From NCBI RefSeq assembly GCF_902167145.1, contig NC_050099.1, forward strand, positions 8,198,434-8,262,433: 64,000 bases of DNA, given 5' to 3'. This stretch comes from Zea mays. Lineage: Eukaryota > Streptophyta > Magnoliopsida > Poales > Poaceae. The number at the start of each line of letters is the position of its first letter. Position 1 is the stretch's first letter. The position numbers and the translations under genes were made by a program. This document shows positions 8,906-21,331 of this stretch, in pieces. The notes beneath the pieces are model-generated. The model was not told where the DNA came from. It did no database searches and worked only from the letters and a program-made list of their open reading frames with translations.

Positions 8906-11099
8906 TCAATCAAAGTTCCGCGAATCTAAGACATTAAGCTCATTACGCAACTTGCAAAAGGTCTGCTCATCTAAAGGCTTGGTAAAGATATCGGCTAGCT
9001 GGTTCTCGGAGCTAACATGAAACACTTCGATATCTCCCTTTTGCTGGTGGTCTCTCAAAAAGTGATGTCGGATGTCAATGTGCTTTGTGCGGCTGTGCTC
9101 AACAGGATTTTCCGCTATTCGGATAGCACTCTCATTATCACATAGGAGTGGGACTTTGCTCAGATTGTAGCCAAAGTCCCGGAGGGTTTGCCTCATCCAA
9201 AGTAGTTGCGCGCAACACTGTCCTGTGGCAACATACTCGGCCTCAGCGGTGGATAGGGCAACGGAAGTTTGTTTCTTAGAGTTCCACGACACCAGGGACC
9301 TTCCTAAGAATTGGCACATCCCTGATGTACTCTTCCTATCGACCTTACATCCAGCATAGTCGGAATCTGAATATCCAATCAAGTCAAAGTTAGACCCCTT
9401 TGGATACCAGATCCCGAAGCAAGGCGTAGCGACTAAATATCTAAGAATTCGCTTCACGGCCACCAAGTGACATTCCCTTGGATCGGATTGAAATCTAGCA
9501 CACATGCATACGCTAAGCATAATATCCGGTCTACTAGCACATAAATAAAGTAAAGACCCTATCATAGACCGGTATGCCTTTTGATCAACAGACTTACCTC
9601 CTTTGTTGAGGTTGGTGTGTCCGTCGGTTCCATTGGAGTCTTTGCGGGCTTGGCGTCCTTCATCCCAAACCGCTTTAGCAAGTCTTGCGTGTACTTCGTT
9701 TGGGAGATGAAGGTGCCATCCTTGAGTTGCTTCACTTGGAACCCAAGGAAGTAGTTCAACTCTCCAATCATCGACATCTCGAATTTCTGCGTCATCACCC
9801 TGTTAAAATCTTCACAAGACTTTTGATTAGTAGAACCAAATATTATGTCATCGACATAAATTTGGCACACAAAGAGATCACCATTGAAAGTCTTAGTGAA
9901 AAGAGTTGGATCGGCTTTCCAACCTTGAAAGCATTAGCAATTAAAAAGTCTCTAAGGCATTCATACCATGCTCTTGGGGCTTGCTTAAGTCCATAGAGCG
10001 CCTTAGAGAGCTTACACACGTGGTCGGGGTACCGTTCATCCTCGAAGCCAGGTGGTTGCTCCACGTACACCTCCTCCTTGATCGGCCCGTTGAGAAAAGC
10101 GCTCTTCACATCCATTTGGTACAACCTGAAAGAATGGTGAGCGGCATATGCTAGCAAGATACGAATTGATTCTAGCCTAGCCACAGGAGCGGAAGTCTCC
10201 ACAAAGTCCAAACCTGCGACTTGGGCATAACCTTTTGCCACAAGTCGAGCCTTGTTCCTCGTCACCACCCCGTGCTCGTCCTGTTTGTTGCGGAACACCC
10301 ACTTGGTTCCCACAACGTTTTGCTTGGGACGAGGCACCAGTGTTCAAACTTCATTGCGCTTGAAGTTGTTGAGCTCTTCCTGCATGGCCAACACCCAGTC
10401 CGGATCTAGCAAGGCCTCTTCTACCCTGAAAGGCTCAATAGAAGAGACAAAAGAGTAATGCTCACAAAAATTCACCAATCTAGAGCGAGTAGTTACTCCC
10501 TAGCTAATATCACCCAAAATTTGGTCGACGGGATGATTCCTTTGTATCGTCGCTCGAACTTGGGTTGGAGGTGCCTGAGGTGCTTCTTCCTCTTCAACTT
10601 GAACATCCTGTGCTCCCCCTTGATCATGCGCCTCCACTTGAGGTACATGTTCGTCATCTTTGGTTGGGGGATGCACCATTGTTGAGGAAGAAGGTTGATC
10701 TTGTTCCAAATGTTCCTGTGGTCGCACATCGCCAATCGCCATGGTGCGCATAGCGGCCGTTGGAACGTCTTCTTCATCTACATCATCAAGATCAACAACT
10801 TGCTCTCTTGGAGAGCCATTAGTCTCATCAAATACAACGTCACTAGAGACTTCAACCAAACCCGATGATTTGTTGAAGACTCTATATGCCTTTGTATTTG
10901 AGTCATAACCTAATAAAAACCCTTCTACAGCTTTGGGAGCAAATTTAGAAGTCCTACCTTTCTTCACAAGAGTATAACACTTGCTCCCAAATACACAAAA
11001 ATAAGACACATTGGGTTTGTTACCAGTTAGCAGCTCATACGACGTCTTCTTGAGGAGGCGGTGTAGGTAGACCCTGTTGATGGCGTGGCAAGCCGTGTT
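8906..11099 (-). pseudogene. pol: Element A pol, 3' part (integrase end, reverse transcriptase, RNase H), degenerate
   Basis: This is the downstream two thirds of a copia polyprotein, alignable throughout with the intact pol at 54827-58033. On the minus strand it begins at the D insertion ([14 protein letters not shown]) and runs through the RT motif [17 protein letters not shown] and YVDDIIFGS (about 9830) to the RNase H block [15 protein letters not shown]. Damage: a TAG after ILGDIS (about 10500), a TGA replacing Trp in NEV-TLVPRP (about 10349), a one-base deletion just after FKVG (about 9927) and a one-base deletion at TPM (about 9634). Both deletions remove a G from a short G run. It cannot encode a functional polyprotein. 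Confidence 0.9.
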
Positions 11100-13395
11100 T
11101 GTAACACCCCGGGGTCCACCAACACCCCGGAATGCTACTAAACAACACTTCTGACATCTATATATAAAATTTCGGCAGCATCCCCCTTGCAAAATTGCAT
11201 AAATGAGGGGGCAACAGTGTATGAACATATATCATGACAAAAACATACTAAGTATTATTAATCGGCTAGCAAAGAGAAGTTAAACATACGACATGAAGTG
11301 AATTAACTAGTGTGCACGACTAGTTAAAAAAACTTCCTTTGACAATAAGTTTCTAATTAAATCATGGCTGCGCCTGGGCAGCGTTATTGTGAGAGTGAAA
11401 GTGGACGTGCTGCTACTCCCCTCATTCCCAACATGTATCAAGTACCTGCATTGAGTAATGCAAGAGTGAGATGACACATCTCAGCAAGTAAAATAATATC
11501 AAATTGTTTAACCACATAAGAACATTGTTTTACCACCACTTGATTCCACAACCTTCTTATTACGAAGGTGCAGCACGTATACAACGTACAACACACCTAG
11601 TCACCACACCTCGCAGGTAGAAACCACAATAGTAACATAGTAATGTCACACTTCATATATACCTCATGAGTGCAAATGTCTGCAAATGCAAGGATGACTT
11701 CTGCCTTCATACCTCTTAGGATATGAAGCCGCATCGTACCCCTCCTCGGGCAACGTACGATGCTAAAAAATGTACCGGTACGGTCGGACCATAAGATCAC
11801 GACATAACTTCAAAATGCAAGATGGATGATGCGATGAGCATGTCATGCCTACAACACTTCATATTACGTGATTCAAAAAAATACTTCAACTTCATCCAAG
11901 ATGGGAATCCACCACATATATCATTACCAAATTATGATCATCCACAATATTAGACAAGTGAGAATTAATACTTCCAAACAAATAAACTTCATCATAGAAT
12001 TCAATGATTAACATAATTGAAACTTATGCATACTCAATGTCAGGGAATAGGATGCAACCCAAACGGTAGCAACCACCACTGTATTTACTTGCCTTTACCG
12101 GAAGTTCGGGCAAATCCCTAAGTACGATCGGGGAGTCCACCATCTGTTTTTGACACACAACTTAGTGCACCAATTTCACATAATCAGGCTCATAAACGAC
12201 GCCGCACCTACGCACAAACTCAAACCCCGCCGCGGGTTACATCTCTCCCCACACCCACCAAACTGCAGCGGCGCTGCTTAATAATTTCATAACTTTAAAA
12301 TTATGACAGCAGTGGTAACAAACAAAAACTCCAGAGGCATCTACATGAAATTCCCCACAAGTTTTGTATACAATTTATAATTAAATTCCAAAATCTAATT
12401 AGCCCAAAACAGTCCACAAGATGAACCCTGTAATCTGTTTTTTTGTCTTTTGGACAGCGACATACCCGGATTCAAACAGCGATATCTTTTAAAATATAAT
12501 TCCAAATCAAGCGCATAAGTACTCATTGGAAAGATAAGACAAAGCCCTACATGATTATCATACTGGTTAACACTAATTACCCACGAAAAATTCCCAGAAA
12601 CTGCTAATACTACTGCTGTTCACCCAACTGAAAAATCTGTTTTTTTGGACAGCAACATAACCGGATTCAAACAACGATATCTCCTGAATTATAACTCCAA
12701 ATCGAGCGCATAAGTACTCGTTGGAAAGGTATGACAAAGCTCTACATGATTCTCCCACTGATCCCCACTAATTGCCCACGAAAAATTCCCAGAAATCCCT
12801 AGAACTACTGCTGTTCGTCCACCCACTAAATTTCTGGACAGCACCTCTACCAAATCGCATAGGTAAACATGTAACCAATTGGATTTCAGCACAAATACAA
12901 CAAATCGATCACGAAAATCACCTTGGGTTCCTCCTTTCCTCTTTCTTTTCTTCCTTCTTCCTCCCTCCAAACTCCCATGGAAGACTCGCACCCACACGAC
13001 GGACACCAAGCGGGGAGGCTCCACCTTGATGAGGAAGAGGTGGGGGGGCTAGGGTTGAGGGGTGGCGCTGCAATCACTTAGGGAAGAAGGAGAGGGATTA
13101 GGGTGGCTGCAAGAGTGGAAGAGAGAGGGGAGGGGCGGCCAAAGGGGTGGGGGAGTGAGAGGGAGGGGGCGGCTAGGGTTAAGGGGGGGAAACTAATGGG
13201 CTCCCCACCGCCGGATCGAGATCCATGGCCCAAACTCGCTCTCACGTCTGCTCCCGACCCCAGCGCACAAATCCAATAAGTATTCTACTGTTTTATTGGT
13301 GAATGCTTCCTAAAAAACTCCAACCCCAACTACACAGATCACGAAAGAAAAGGGAAAAATACATTTAACTTATTTTCAGAAAATTGGGTATCACA
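11100..13395 (-). repeat. 3' LTR of element D
   Basis: 2296 bp, nearly identical to 18008-20308. Contains an internal duplication of about 195 bp (12451-12840) and a GC-rich, purine-rich stretch near 13030-13200. Reading frames inside it are duplicated unchanged in the other LTR and are not genes. Confidence 0.92.
12451..12840. repeat. Tandem duplication of about 195 bp inside the element D LTR
   Basis: Two diverged copies start TGGACAGCGACATA (12451) and TGGACAGCAACATAAC (12646), each running through TACTC(A/G)TTGGAAAG and CACGAAAAATTCCCAG. A third start appears near 12835. The same structure is in the other LTR (about 19360-19749), so it predates this insertion. Confidence 0.8.
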
Positions 13396-13504
13396 CTCTA
13401 CCCCCCTTAAAAAGAATTCGACCTCGAATTCCGACGCTTCTATCGGAACGACAAGGAAAGATCAATGAATCAACAAAACTCACACATAAAGAAAGGTTTG
13501 GGTA

Positions 13505-13700
13505 CTTCTGCCGCATCAGCTTATCAAGCTCCTAGGATTCTAAGATACGCAGCAGACGACACTCTAGAGTCCGGTCTTGCTACACAGGAATCGGCTCTAG
13601 CTCGATTTGATGGTCTGGATTCCGCAAATACTTCCTCAACATAAAGACATGGAATACATGGTATACTCTGATCATAGACTCCGACAATTGTAGGTGCTAA
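13505..13700 (-). pseudogene. Relic of chromovirus integrase C-terminus in element D
   Basis: Minus-strand translation in the frame containing VYHVFHVFMLRKYL and NPDHQIELEPIPV, then QDRTLECRLLRILES, matches the conserved end of chromovirus pol, where the integrase tail (HVFHVSMLRKY type) leads into the segment before the chromodomain. Two TAG codons interrupt it and upstream sequence gives no sustained frame. No convincing chromodomain follows; the polypurine tract starts about 110 bp further on. It shows what kind of autonomous element D descends from, and it makes no protein. Confidence 0.7.
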
Positions 13701-13754
13701 GCCAAGCTGCCAACTCGGGCTAAGGTAGTAGACGGTCCTATATAACTCGGACAA

Positions 13755-16700
13755 AGCTTTCCTGACACCAAATCAACATTGACACATGCAAGTACTTCAA
13801 TGAATATATATATATATATGAATGCAATACATACTGTGCTCAAATAGCCTAAACCAAACCTATCCAAACAAGAGTAACTTCAAAAGATCAATTTAATGCT
13901 TGCATATTTCTAGACAGCGGCACAACGGTTATTTGTTTTCCTCATAACTCACAAAATATGCATCCAATAGAAGTAAACTAGGACTTTATGGAAAGCTTAC
14001 AAAGTCCACTATACCCTTGGTATTATCATCATCACAAGATTTGACACTTAGAAAGGCCAAACAATGCGAAACATAAATTTTGTCCAGACTTGAACATAAT
14101 TCAACTACTCACTTCAAAAATTCATAATTGGAGTCTCAGTCATCCCATTCAGGCGCTCCTAGACTTTTTAGAAAGCCAGTAAAATTGTCTATATTTCATT
14201 TATAAACCTATCAGGTTAATTCAATGCATATCAAGATCAAAAGACATAAGAAAGGCTTTGCTGTCCAAATTTGGACAGATTCAAAGATTCCAATTAAAAC
14301 AGATGTAGCTTAACTTATAGGTCACCAAAAAGGGTGATCCAAAATTTGTTGGAAAGCTTAAGGAAAGTACTACCACTTCTTTATAATTTATAAGAACTGA
14401 TTCAAAGTTTAACTTGGGCAAACAAGGTCAGTTTCGAAATCTATACAGAATCTGGACAGATTCCAAGACTAGACTTGAGAAAATCATAACTCCCAAACTA
14501 CTAGACCTATGGTCATGAAATTTTACACAAGTAAGATGAAGAAGTTGGCTACAACTTTTTATATACAACACCTCTACCGAAAACATGGTGTAATTCATTG
14601 AACTAGCGGCATAACCAAAACTGGTCATGTAGTCCCAAACAGCAAGCAATAGATTTATTCAGGTTCTATACTCTTCTAAGATTAAGCGTTCATCGAAGGA
14701 CTAATAACTTTAGGTTCTTCATTACGAGACACTTAGAGCCAACATAAGGGTAGAAACAATATGCTTACTTTTTAAATTATTTTAAGCCTGATCTCACATC
14801 ATGCAAGCAAGAATCAATTTAAGTATACTATGCCTGCCCATATATCCATCCAATAACTCAGACAATCTACATCTCCACCTAGACTTCACACGACGTAACT
14901 ATTTCATACTTACGCAAACACGCCAAGACCAGAAAACATGGCTTCACAACAATACGTCCTGGCCTATTCAAATATCCCTCGCTATCTGTCTGTTTCAGCC
15001 CACGCTCCACATATACAATAACAAGATAACTATCACAACCACTACATCTATTCGCTCCCAACATACAACATAATTAACATGGATTGCGAAAGAGCTCACC
15101 ATAACTAAACCAAAGTCCCAAAGAAATATCCCTAAATAGAAAATTGACAATCAATAGCACAAATGCTCATTCTGTCTCTACCTCTTTCACTATAAAAGCA
15201 ATGATAACAAAGAAATATTGTAAAATCATCTAAACTTCATGACCTACAACTTTTGTATTCAAAGGATAAACAAAGTTTTTTTATCTCCATTTTTTTTAAT
15301 TTGACTTGTAAGGTGACATACATGATCTGTCACCAGAACCTGACGGAACATGACCCATAAATTCAAAACCTCATAACTCTCTGCATCTAACAAAATTTTA
15401 CAAATATAAACTCATTGAAAAGATTATAACATTCCCTAAAACTTTTATTATAATGAGTGTCTCAGAATTGGTTTCCAAACCGATAAAACAATGCAACTGC
15501 TTTGTTGCAAAACTGATAGGTTAGAAACAATGGACAACTAAAATTCAAAATACTATAACTCCTGCTATACTCAACTTAAAACTACAACGAACACGCGTTG
15601 GAAAAGTTTGGAAATTGTCCACGACTTTTGCAATAAAGTTCCACCCAAATTTAACTTTATAGCCCTCAACTCTGCATGACCTACAGCTAAACTCAGCCTG
15701 AGATACTGCACATCAGAGATTCGACTTATATCCGGACAACCACCTCTCCCAATCTATTTAACAGACAATTACAAGTAAATACCCATTAAAAGGTACTAAG
15801 AAAAACTAAAAGTTTTTCTTAAAGAGAATTCCCAAATTTGGGCTCTGAAACTATCAAGACGCGGTCGATTTATTAGTGGTTTTAACGACACCTAAAGTTC
15901 AGACACAACGGTGCAACAACTTCAGAGTAGCCTAACTCCAATTATATGCAATGAAAATTACAAACCAATACTCTTTGGGAAGATCATGAAATTACTAAAA
16001 CTTTCATAATCCAACAAAACCCAAAATTTACCGTATTCAATGTCTATACTTCCGTACAAAATTAAGGCTGCTATAGGAAACCCATAACTCTCAAATGTTT
16101 AGACCAAACTGGGTGATTGAGCATCCTATGCAAAGATGAAGAAACCTACTACAAAACATTCTAGATAAGCGAAGCCTGATTCAGCCTCTAACTAATTTAA
16201 AATGACTCCCAAAACAAAACAACACCTTACCCATAATAAAAAAACAATATAAAATAAAACCCAAGGCATTGGCAGGTGCGACCAACATTAGGATTTTCCA
16301 CTACCAAATGGGGATGCAACTCCCCAAAGCCTTTAAGCAACACTTTACCTAATAGGTTAGAACACTGAGCACCACAATCAACGAATTCAACAACCTCATT
16401 TGTTAATGCCACTAAGGTCAAACATCCATGTATCGACAATGTATGAAACACCTAGCATACCCGTCTCTAGCACTATAAAACATGGTTGTTATTACACTAG
16501 AATCCAACTATTAGAGCTCTCCACAACTATTCTGTTGACGTGAAGCAAATGGTGCTCATGTCATGTAACATCTTTTCCTCCTCTCAAAAGAGATAAAATT
16601 TGCAATACTCATAAAGCAATGGAGGGATAACAAGAAAAACTAATGTACTTCTTGACACAGACTCATGCAAAAGCTTCATAAATATTACTTTCAATACTAA

Positions 16701-18007
16701 AATAATAACACGATACTATGCTCAACAGGAGTAATTGGACGTCAATAAGACAATCCACATAACCAAACTACCTTGATTAACCTCACATACAACAAAACCT
16801 ACTATTACTACACTTGAACAATTTGTACTTCGTGATATCACATGATGCATTCAAAGTAGTAGACATACATGATCTATCAAACCATCATTCATATAAGAAA
16901 AATCTCAATCCGATGCAACAACCCCATCATTAAAGAGATCGATGACTAACAAACATAAGCAACTCCCAGTTAAGCATTGACTTCGTTTAAGATAAAGCGG
17001 TCCAAAAAATGATTCAACAAGCATGCATAGAGAAACTGCTCATAAAAAAACAAACTGCCATACAATGTTGGCAAATAAAAAAATATAAAACGAGTTGTCA
17101 ATATCGCCCACATGACTAGCCTGCAACAACTAAAAAAAAATATGCATAGCCTTTATGGCTATTGAAACAAGCCATAGAAGGAAAACATGCACGACATAAA
17201 ATCCACTTGAAACCACCCTATTTATTGTTAAAAATAAGGTTGCACATAATAAGAAAACCTATCAGGTAGACATGGTTGGACTTATCAATCTACATCATCT
17301 CACAAATTCACTCGAGTTCTACCAGTCTAAAGATTTCATAGACATTACAATGTTGCATCTGCTCTATAGAGACAAACCAATTTTATACTAAGATCAAGTT
17401 AGCAAGTAGCCACACTAGCCTAAAAAGTGAGGCGCAAAGCATTGCACCCATGGAAATATTACATTAATAAGTTGGGTTGTAACCCAACAGTCAATCAAAC
17501 TCAACAACACCATAAAACTACATTATATAGTGTTTTCACACTACACCAAGTCGGATTAGACCCACTATACACAAGCTCAATAAACAATCGGTCCTATAAG
17601 TACAAGAACCCAAGAATCCTTTTGGGAAAAAAACATCCACAGTCAAGCATATAGAAATATATGATGGTAATAGCTCAGAGATTTGAAAACATTGCATCCC
17701 AAAAAAACATCATGACGATATGTATATAAAACAAGTACATTAGTAGCTTCACTTGCATAATATCTTCAACAACAACCACATCAAGAAACCAATACTAAAT
17801 AGAAGTAACATATCATATCAAGCATTACGTCGTTAACGACATACCCCATCAAACCATAAAGGGATTTGGAGTAAGGAAGTTCTAGTCATCTATACAATAA
17901 AATACTAATATGAAAGAAATACGAACCCATACCCTTCCTATATGTGCAAGTGTGTCAAATTTATCTTCAAATCGCGTAGAATCTAAAGCCTATCCTCTGA
18001 TACAAAC
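13755..18007. other. Non-coding interior of element D
   Basis: About 4.25 kb of AT-rich sequence, with stop codons in all frames and only short fortuitous reading frames. It contains a short TA microsatellite (about 13806-13820). Many recurring phrases such as CATAACTCC, GGAAAGCTTA and ACTTTT suggest an old, internally repetitive filler sequence. No RT, gag or host gene fragment was recognised. Confidence 0.75.
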
Positions 18008-20308
18008 TGTAACACCCCGGGGTCCACCAACACCCCGGAATGCTACTAAACAACACTTCTGACATCTATATATAAAATTTCGGCAGCATCCCCCTTGCAA
18101 AATTGCATAAATGAGGGGGCAACAGTGTATGAACATATATCATGACAAAAACATACTAAGTATTATTAATCGGCTAGCAAAGAGAAGTTAAACATACGAC
18201 ATGAAGTGAATTAACTAGTGTGCACGACTAGTTAAAAAAACTTCCTTTGACAATAAGTTTCTAATTAAATCATGGCTGCGCCTGGGCAGCGTTATTGTGA
18301 GAGTGAAAGTGGACGTGCTGCTACTCCCCTCATTCCCAACATGTATCAAGTACCTGCATTGAGTAATGCAAGAGTGAGATGACACATCTCAGCAAGTAAA
18401 ATAATATCAAATTGTTTAACCACATAAGAACATTGTTTTACCACCACTTGATTCCACAACCTTCTTATTACGAAGGTGCAGCACGTATACAACGTACAAC
18501 ACACCTAGTCACCACACCTCGCAGGTAGAAACCACAATAGTAACATAGTAATGTCACACTTCATATATACCTCATGAGTGCAAATGTCTGCAAATGCAAG
18601 GATGACTTCTGCCTTCATACCTCTTAGGATATGAAGCCGCATCGTACCCCTCCTCGGGCAACGTACGATGCTAAAAAATGTACCGGTACGGTCGGACCAT
18701 AAGATCACGACATAACTTCAAAATGCAAGATGGATGATGCGATGAGCATGTCATGCCTACAACACTTCATATTACGTGATTCAAAAAAAATACTTCAACT
18801 TCATCCAAGATGGGAATCCACCACATATATCATTACCAAATTATGATCATCCACAATATTAGACAATTGAGAATTAATACTTCCAAATAAATAAACTTCA
18901 TCATAGAATTCAATGATTAACATAATTGAAACTTATGCATACTCAATGTCAGGGAATAGGATGCAACCCAAACGGTAGCAACCACCACTGTATTTACTTG
19001 CCTTTACCGGAAGTTCGGGCAAATCCCTAAGTACGATCGGGGAGTCCACCACCTGTTTTTGACACACAACTTAGTGCACCAATTTCACATAATCAGGCTC
19101 ATAAACGACGCCGCACCTACGCACAAACTCAAACCCCGCCGCGGGTTACATCTCTCCCCACACCCACCAAACTGCAGCGGCGCTGCTTAATAATTTCATA
19201 ACTTTAAAATTATGACAGCAGTGGTAACAAACAAAAACTCCAGAGGCATCTACATGAAATTCCCCACAAGTTTTGTATACAATTTATAATTAAATTCCAA
19301 AATCTAATTAGCCCAAAACAGTCCACAAGATGAACCCTGTAATCTGTTTTTTTGTCTTTTGGACAGCGACATACCCGGATTCAAACAGCGATATCTTTTA
19401 AAATATAATTCCAAATCAAGCGCATAAGTACTCATTGGAAAGATAAGACAAAGCCCTACATGATTATCATACTGGTTAACACTAATTACCCACGAAAAAT
19501 TCCCAGAAACTGCTAATACTACTGCTGTTCACCCAACTGAAAAATCTGTTTTTTTGGACAGCAACATAACCGGATTCAAACAACGATATCTCCTGAATTA
19601 TAACTCCAAATCGAGCGCATAAGTACTCGTTGGAAAGGTATGACAAAGCTCTACATGATTCTCCCACTGATCCCCACTAATTGCCCACGAAAAATTCCCA
19701 GAAATCCCTAGAACTACTGCTGTTCGTCCACCCACTAAATTTCTGGACAGCACCTCTACCAAATCGCATAGGTAAACATGTAACCAATTGGATTGCAGCA
19801 CAAATACAACAAATCGATCACGAAAATCACCTTGGGTTCCTCCTTTCCTCTTTCTTTTCTTCCTTCTTCCTCCCTCCAAACTCCCATGGAAGACTCGCAC
19901 CCACACGACGGACACCAAGCGGGGAGGCTCCACCTTGATGAGGAAGAGGTGGGGGGGGGGGCTAGGGTTGAGGGGTGGCGCTGCAATCACTTAGGGAAGA
20001 AGGAGAGGGATTAGGGTGGCTGCAAGAGTGGAAGAGAGAGGGGAGGGGCGGCCAAAGGGGTGGGGGAGTGAGAGGGAGGGGGCGGCTAGGGTTAAGGGGG
20101 GGAAACTAATGGGCTCCCCACCGCCGGATCGAGATCCATGGCCCAAACTCGCTCTCACGTCTGCTCCCGACCCCAGCGCACAAATCCAACAAGTATTCTA
20201 CTGTTTTATTGGTGAATGCTTCCTAAAAAACTCCAACCCCAACTACACAGATCACGAAAGAAAAGGGAAAAATACATTTAACTTATTTTCAGAAAATTGG
20301 GTATCACA
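18008..20308 (-). repeat. 5' LTR of element D
   Basis: 2301 bp; the 5-bp length difference is explained by one extra A in an A run (about 18790) and four extra G in a G run (about 19955). Interior to it on the minus strand, TTTGTATCAGAGGATAGG (about 17988-18006) resembles a worn tRNA-Met-type primer-binding site. Confidence 0.92.
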
Positions 20309-21324
20309 GTGTTCACGGCTTCCGACCAAAATCGCTCGGGGGTCTTGAACTCTCCAATCATCGTCCTCGCCATATCAATGAGTGTCATGTTCTTCCTCTC
20401 TACCACACCATTTTGTTGTGGTGTGTAGGGAGCGGAGAACTCGTGCTTGATCCCTTCCTCCTCAAGGAACTCCTCCACTTGAAGGTTCTTGAACTCGGAC
20501 CCGTTGTCGCTCCTTATCTTTTTCACCTTGAGCTCAAACTCATTTTGAGCTCTCCTGAGGAAGCGCTTGAGGGTCTCCTGGGTTTCGGATTTATCCTGCA
20601 AAAAGAATACCCAAGTGAAGCGGGAAAAATCATCAACTATAACAAAACCATACTTACTTCCTCCTATACTTAGATAGGCGACGGGTCCGAAGAGGTCCAT
20701 ATGAAGCATCTCCAAGGGTCTTGATGTGGTCATCACATTTTTGGTGTGATGAGAGCCTCCCACCTGTTTCCCTGCTTGACAAGCTGCACAAGGTCTATCT
20801 TTTTCGAATTGCACATTAGTTAACCCTATCACGTGTTCTCCCTTTAGAAGCTTGTGAAGGTTCTTCATCCCCACATGTGCTAAGCGGCGATGCCACAGCC
20901 AGCCCTTGCTAGTCTTAGCAATTAAGCATGCATCTAGACCGGCCTCCTCTTTTGCAAAATCAACTAAGTAAAGTTTGTCGTCTAATACACCCTTAAAAGC
21001 TAGTGAACCATCACTTCTTCTAAAGACAGACACATCTACATTTGTGAATAGACAATTATATCCCATATTGCATAATTGACTAACAGATAACAAATTATAT
21101 CCAAGAGACTCAACTAAAAACACATTAGATATAGAGTGCTCGGATGAAATAGCAATTTTACCTAACCCTTTTACCTTGCCTTGATTCCCATCACCGAATA
21201 TTATTGAATCTTGGGAATCCTTGTTTTTGACATAGGAGGTGAACATCTTCTTCTCCCCCGTCATATGGTTTGTGCATCCGCTGTCGATAATCCAGCTTGA
21301 ACCCCCGGAGGCATAAACCTGCAA
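20309..21324 (-). pseudogene. pol: Element A pol, 5' part (protease and integrase), cut off by element D
   Basis: Minus-strand frame opening with the protease motif [10 protein letters not shown], then the integrase zinc-binding HHCC region ([13 protein letters not shown]...CAACQAGK), catalytic D in HMDLFGP, D in SDNGSEF and E in NGVVERKN. The frame stops inside element D; the natural continuation resumes at 11099. No ATG opens this frame near the protease; as in element B, it follows gag in a different frame after a 7-nt gap, so pol expression would need frameshifting or another bypass. Confidence 0.9.
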
Positions 21325-21331
21325 GGCAAAT

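Larger units (their letters stand above)
11100..20308 (-). mobile_element. Element D: non-autonomous LTR retrotransposon (9.2 kb) of chromovirus ancestry, nested in element A pol
   Basis: LTRs at 11100-13395 and 18008-20308 begin TGTAACACC and end GGTATCACA (plus strand). The perfect target duplication GTGTT is at 11095-11099 and 20309-20313. Orientation is minus: a polypurine tract (AAGGGGGGTAGAG on the minus strand) adjoins the left LTR. The 4.6-kb interior has no intact gene, but near the 3' LTR it keeps a broken relic of a chromovirus-type integrase C-terminus. The LTRs differ by about five substitutions and two homopolymer indels over 2.3 kb, so insertion is recent and must have used enzymes from another element. 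Family not identified; LTR size and termini suggest the Tekay/Del side of gypsy. Confidence 0.88.

Noticed and set aside
13500..13760. Intact chromodomain gene in element D
   Set aside because: Only a twice-interrupted integrase-tail relic is visible; no chromodomain sequence follows it before the purine tract.
19598..19990. 130-codon frame and neighbours near 19.6-20.3 kb
   Set aside because: They lie inside the element D LTR, recur in the other LTR with small indels, and show no protein features.
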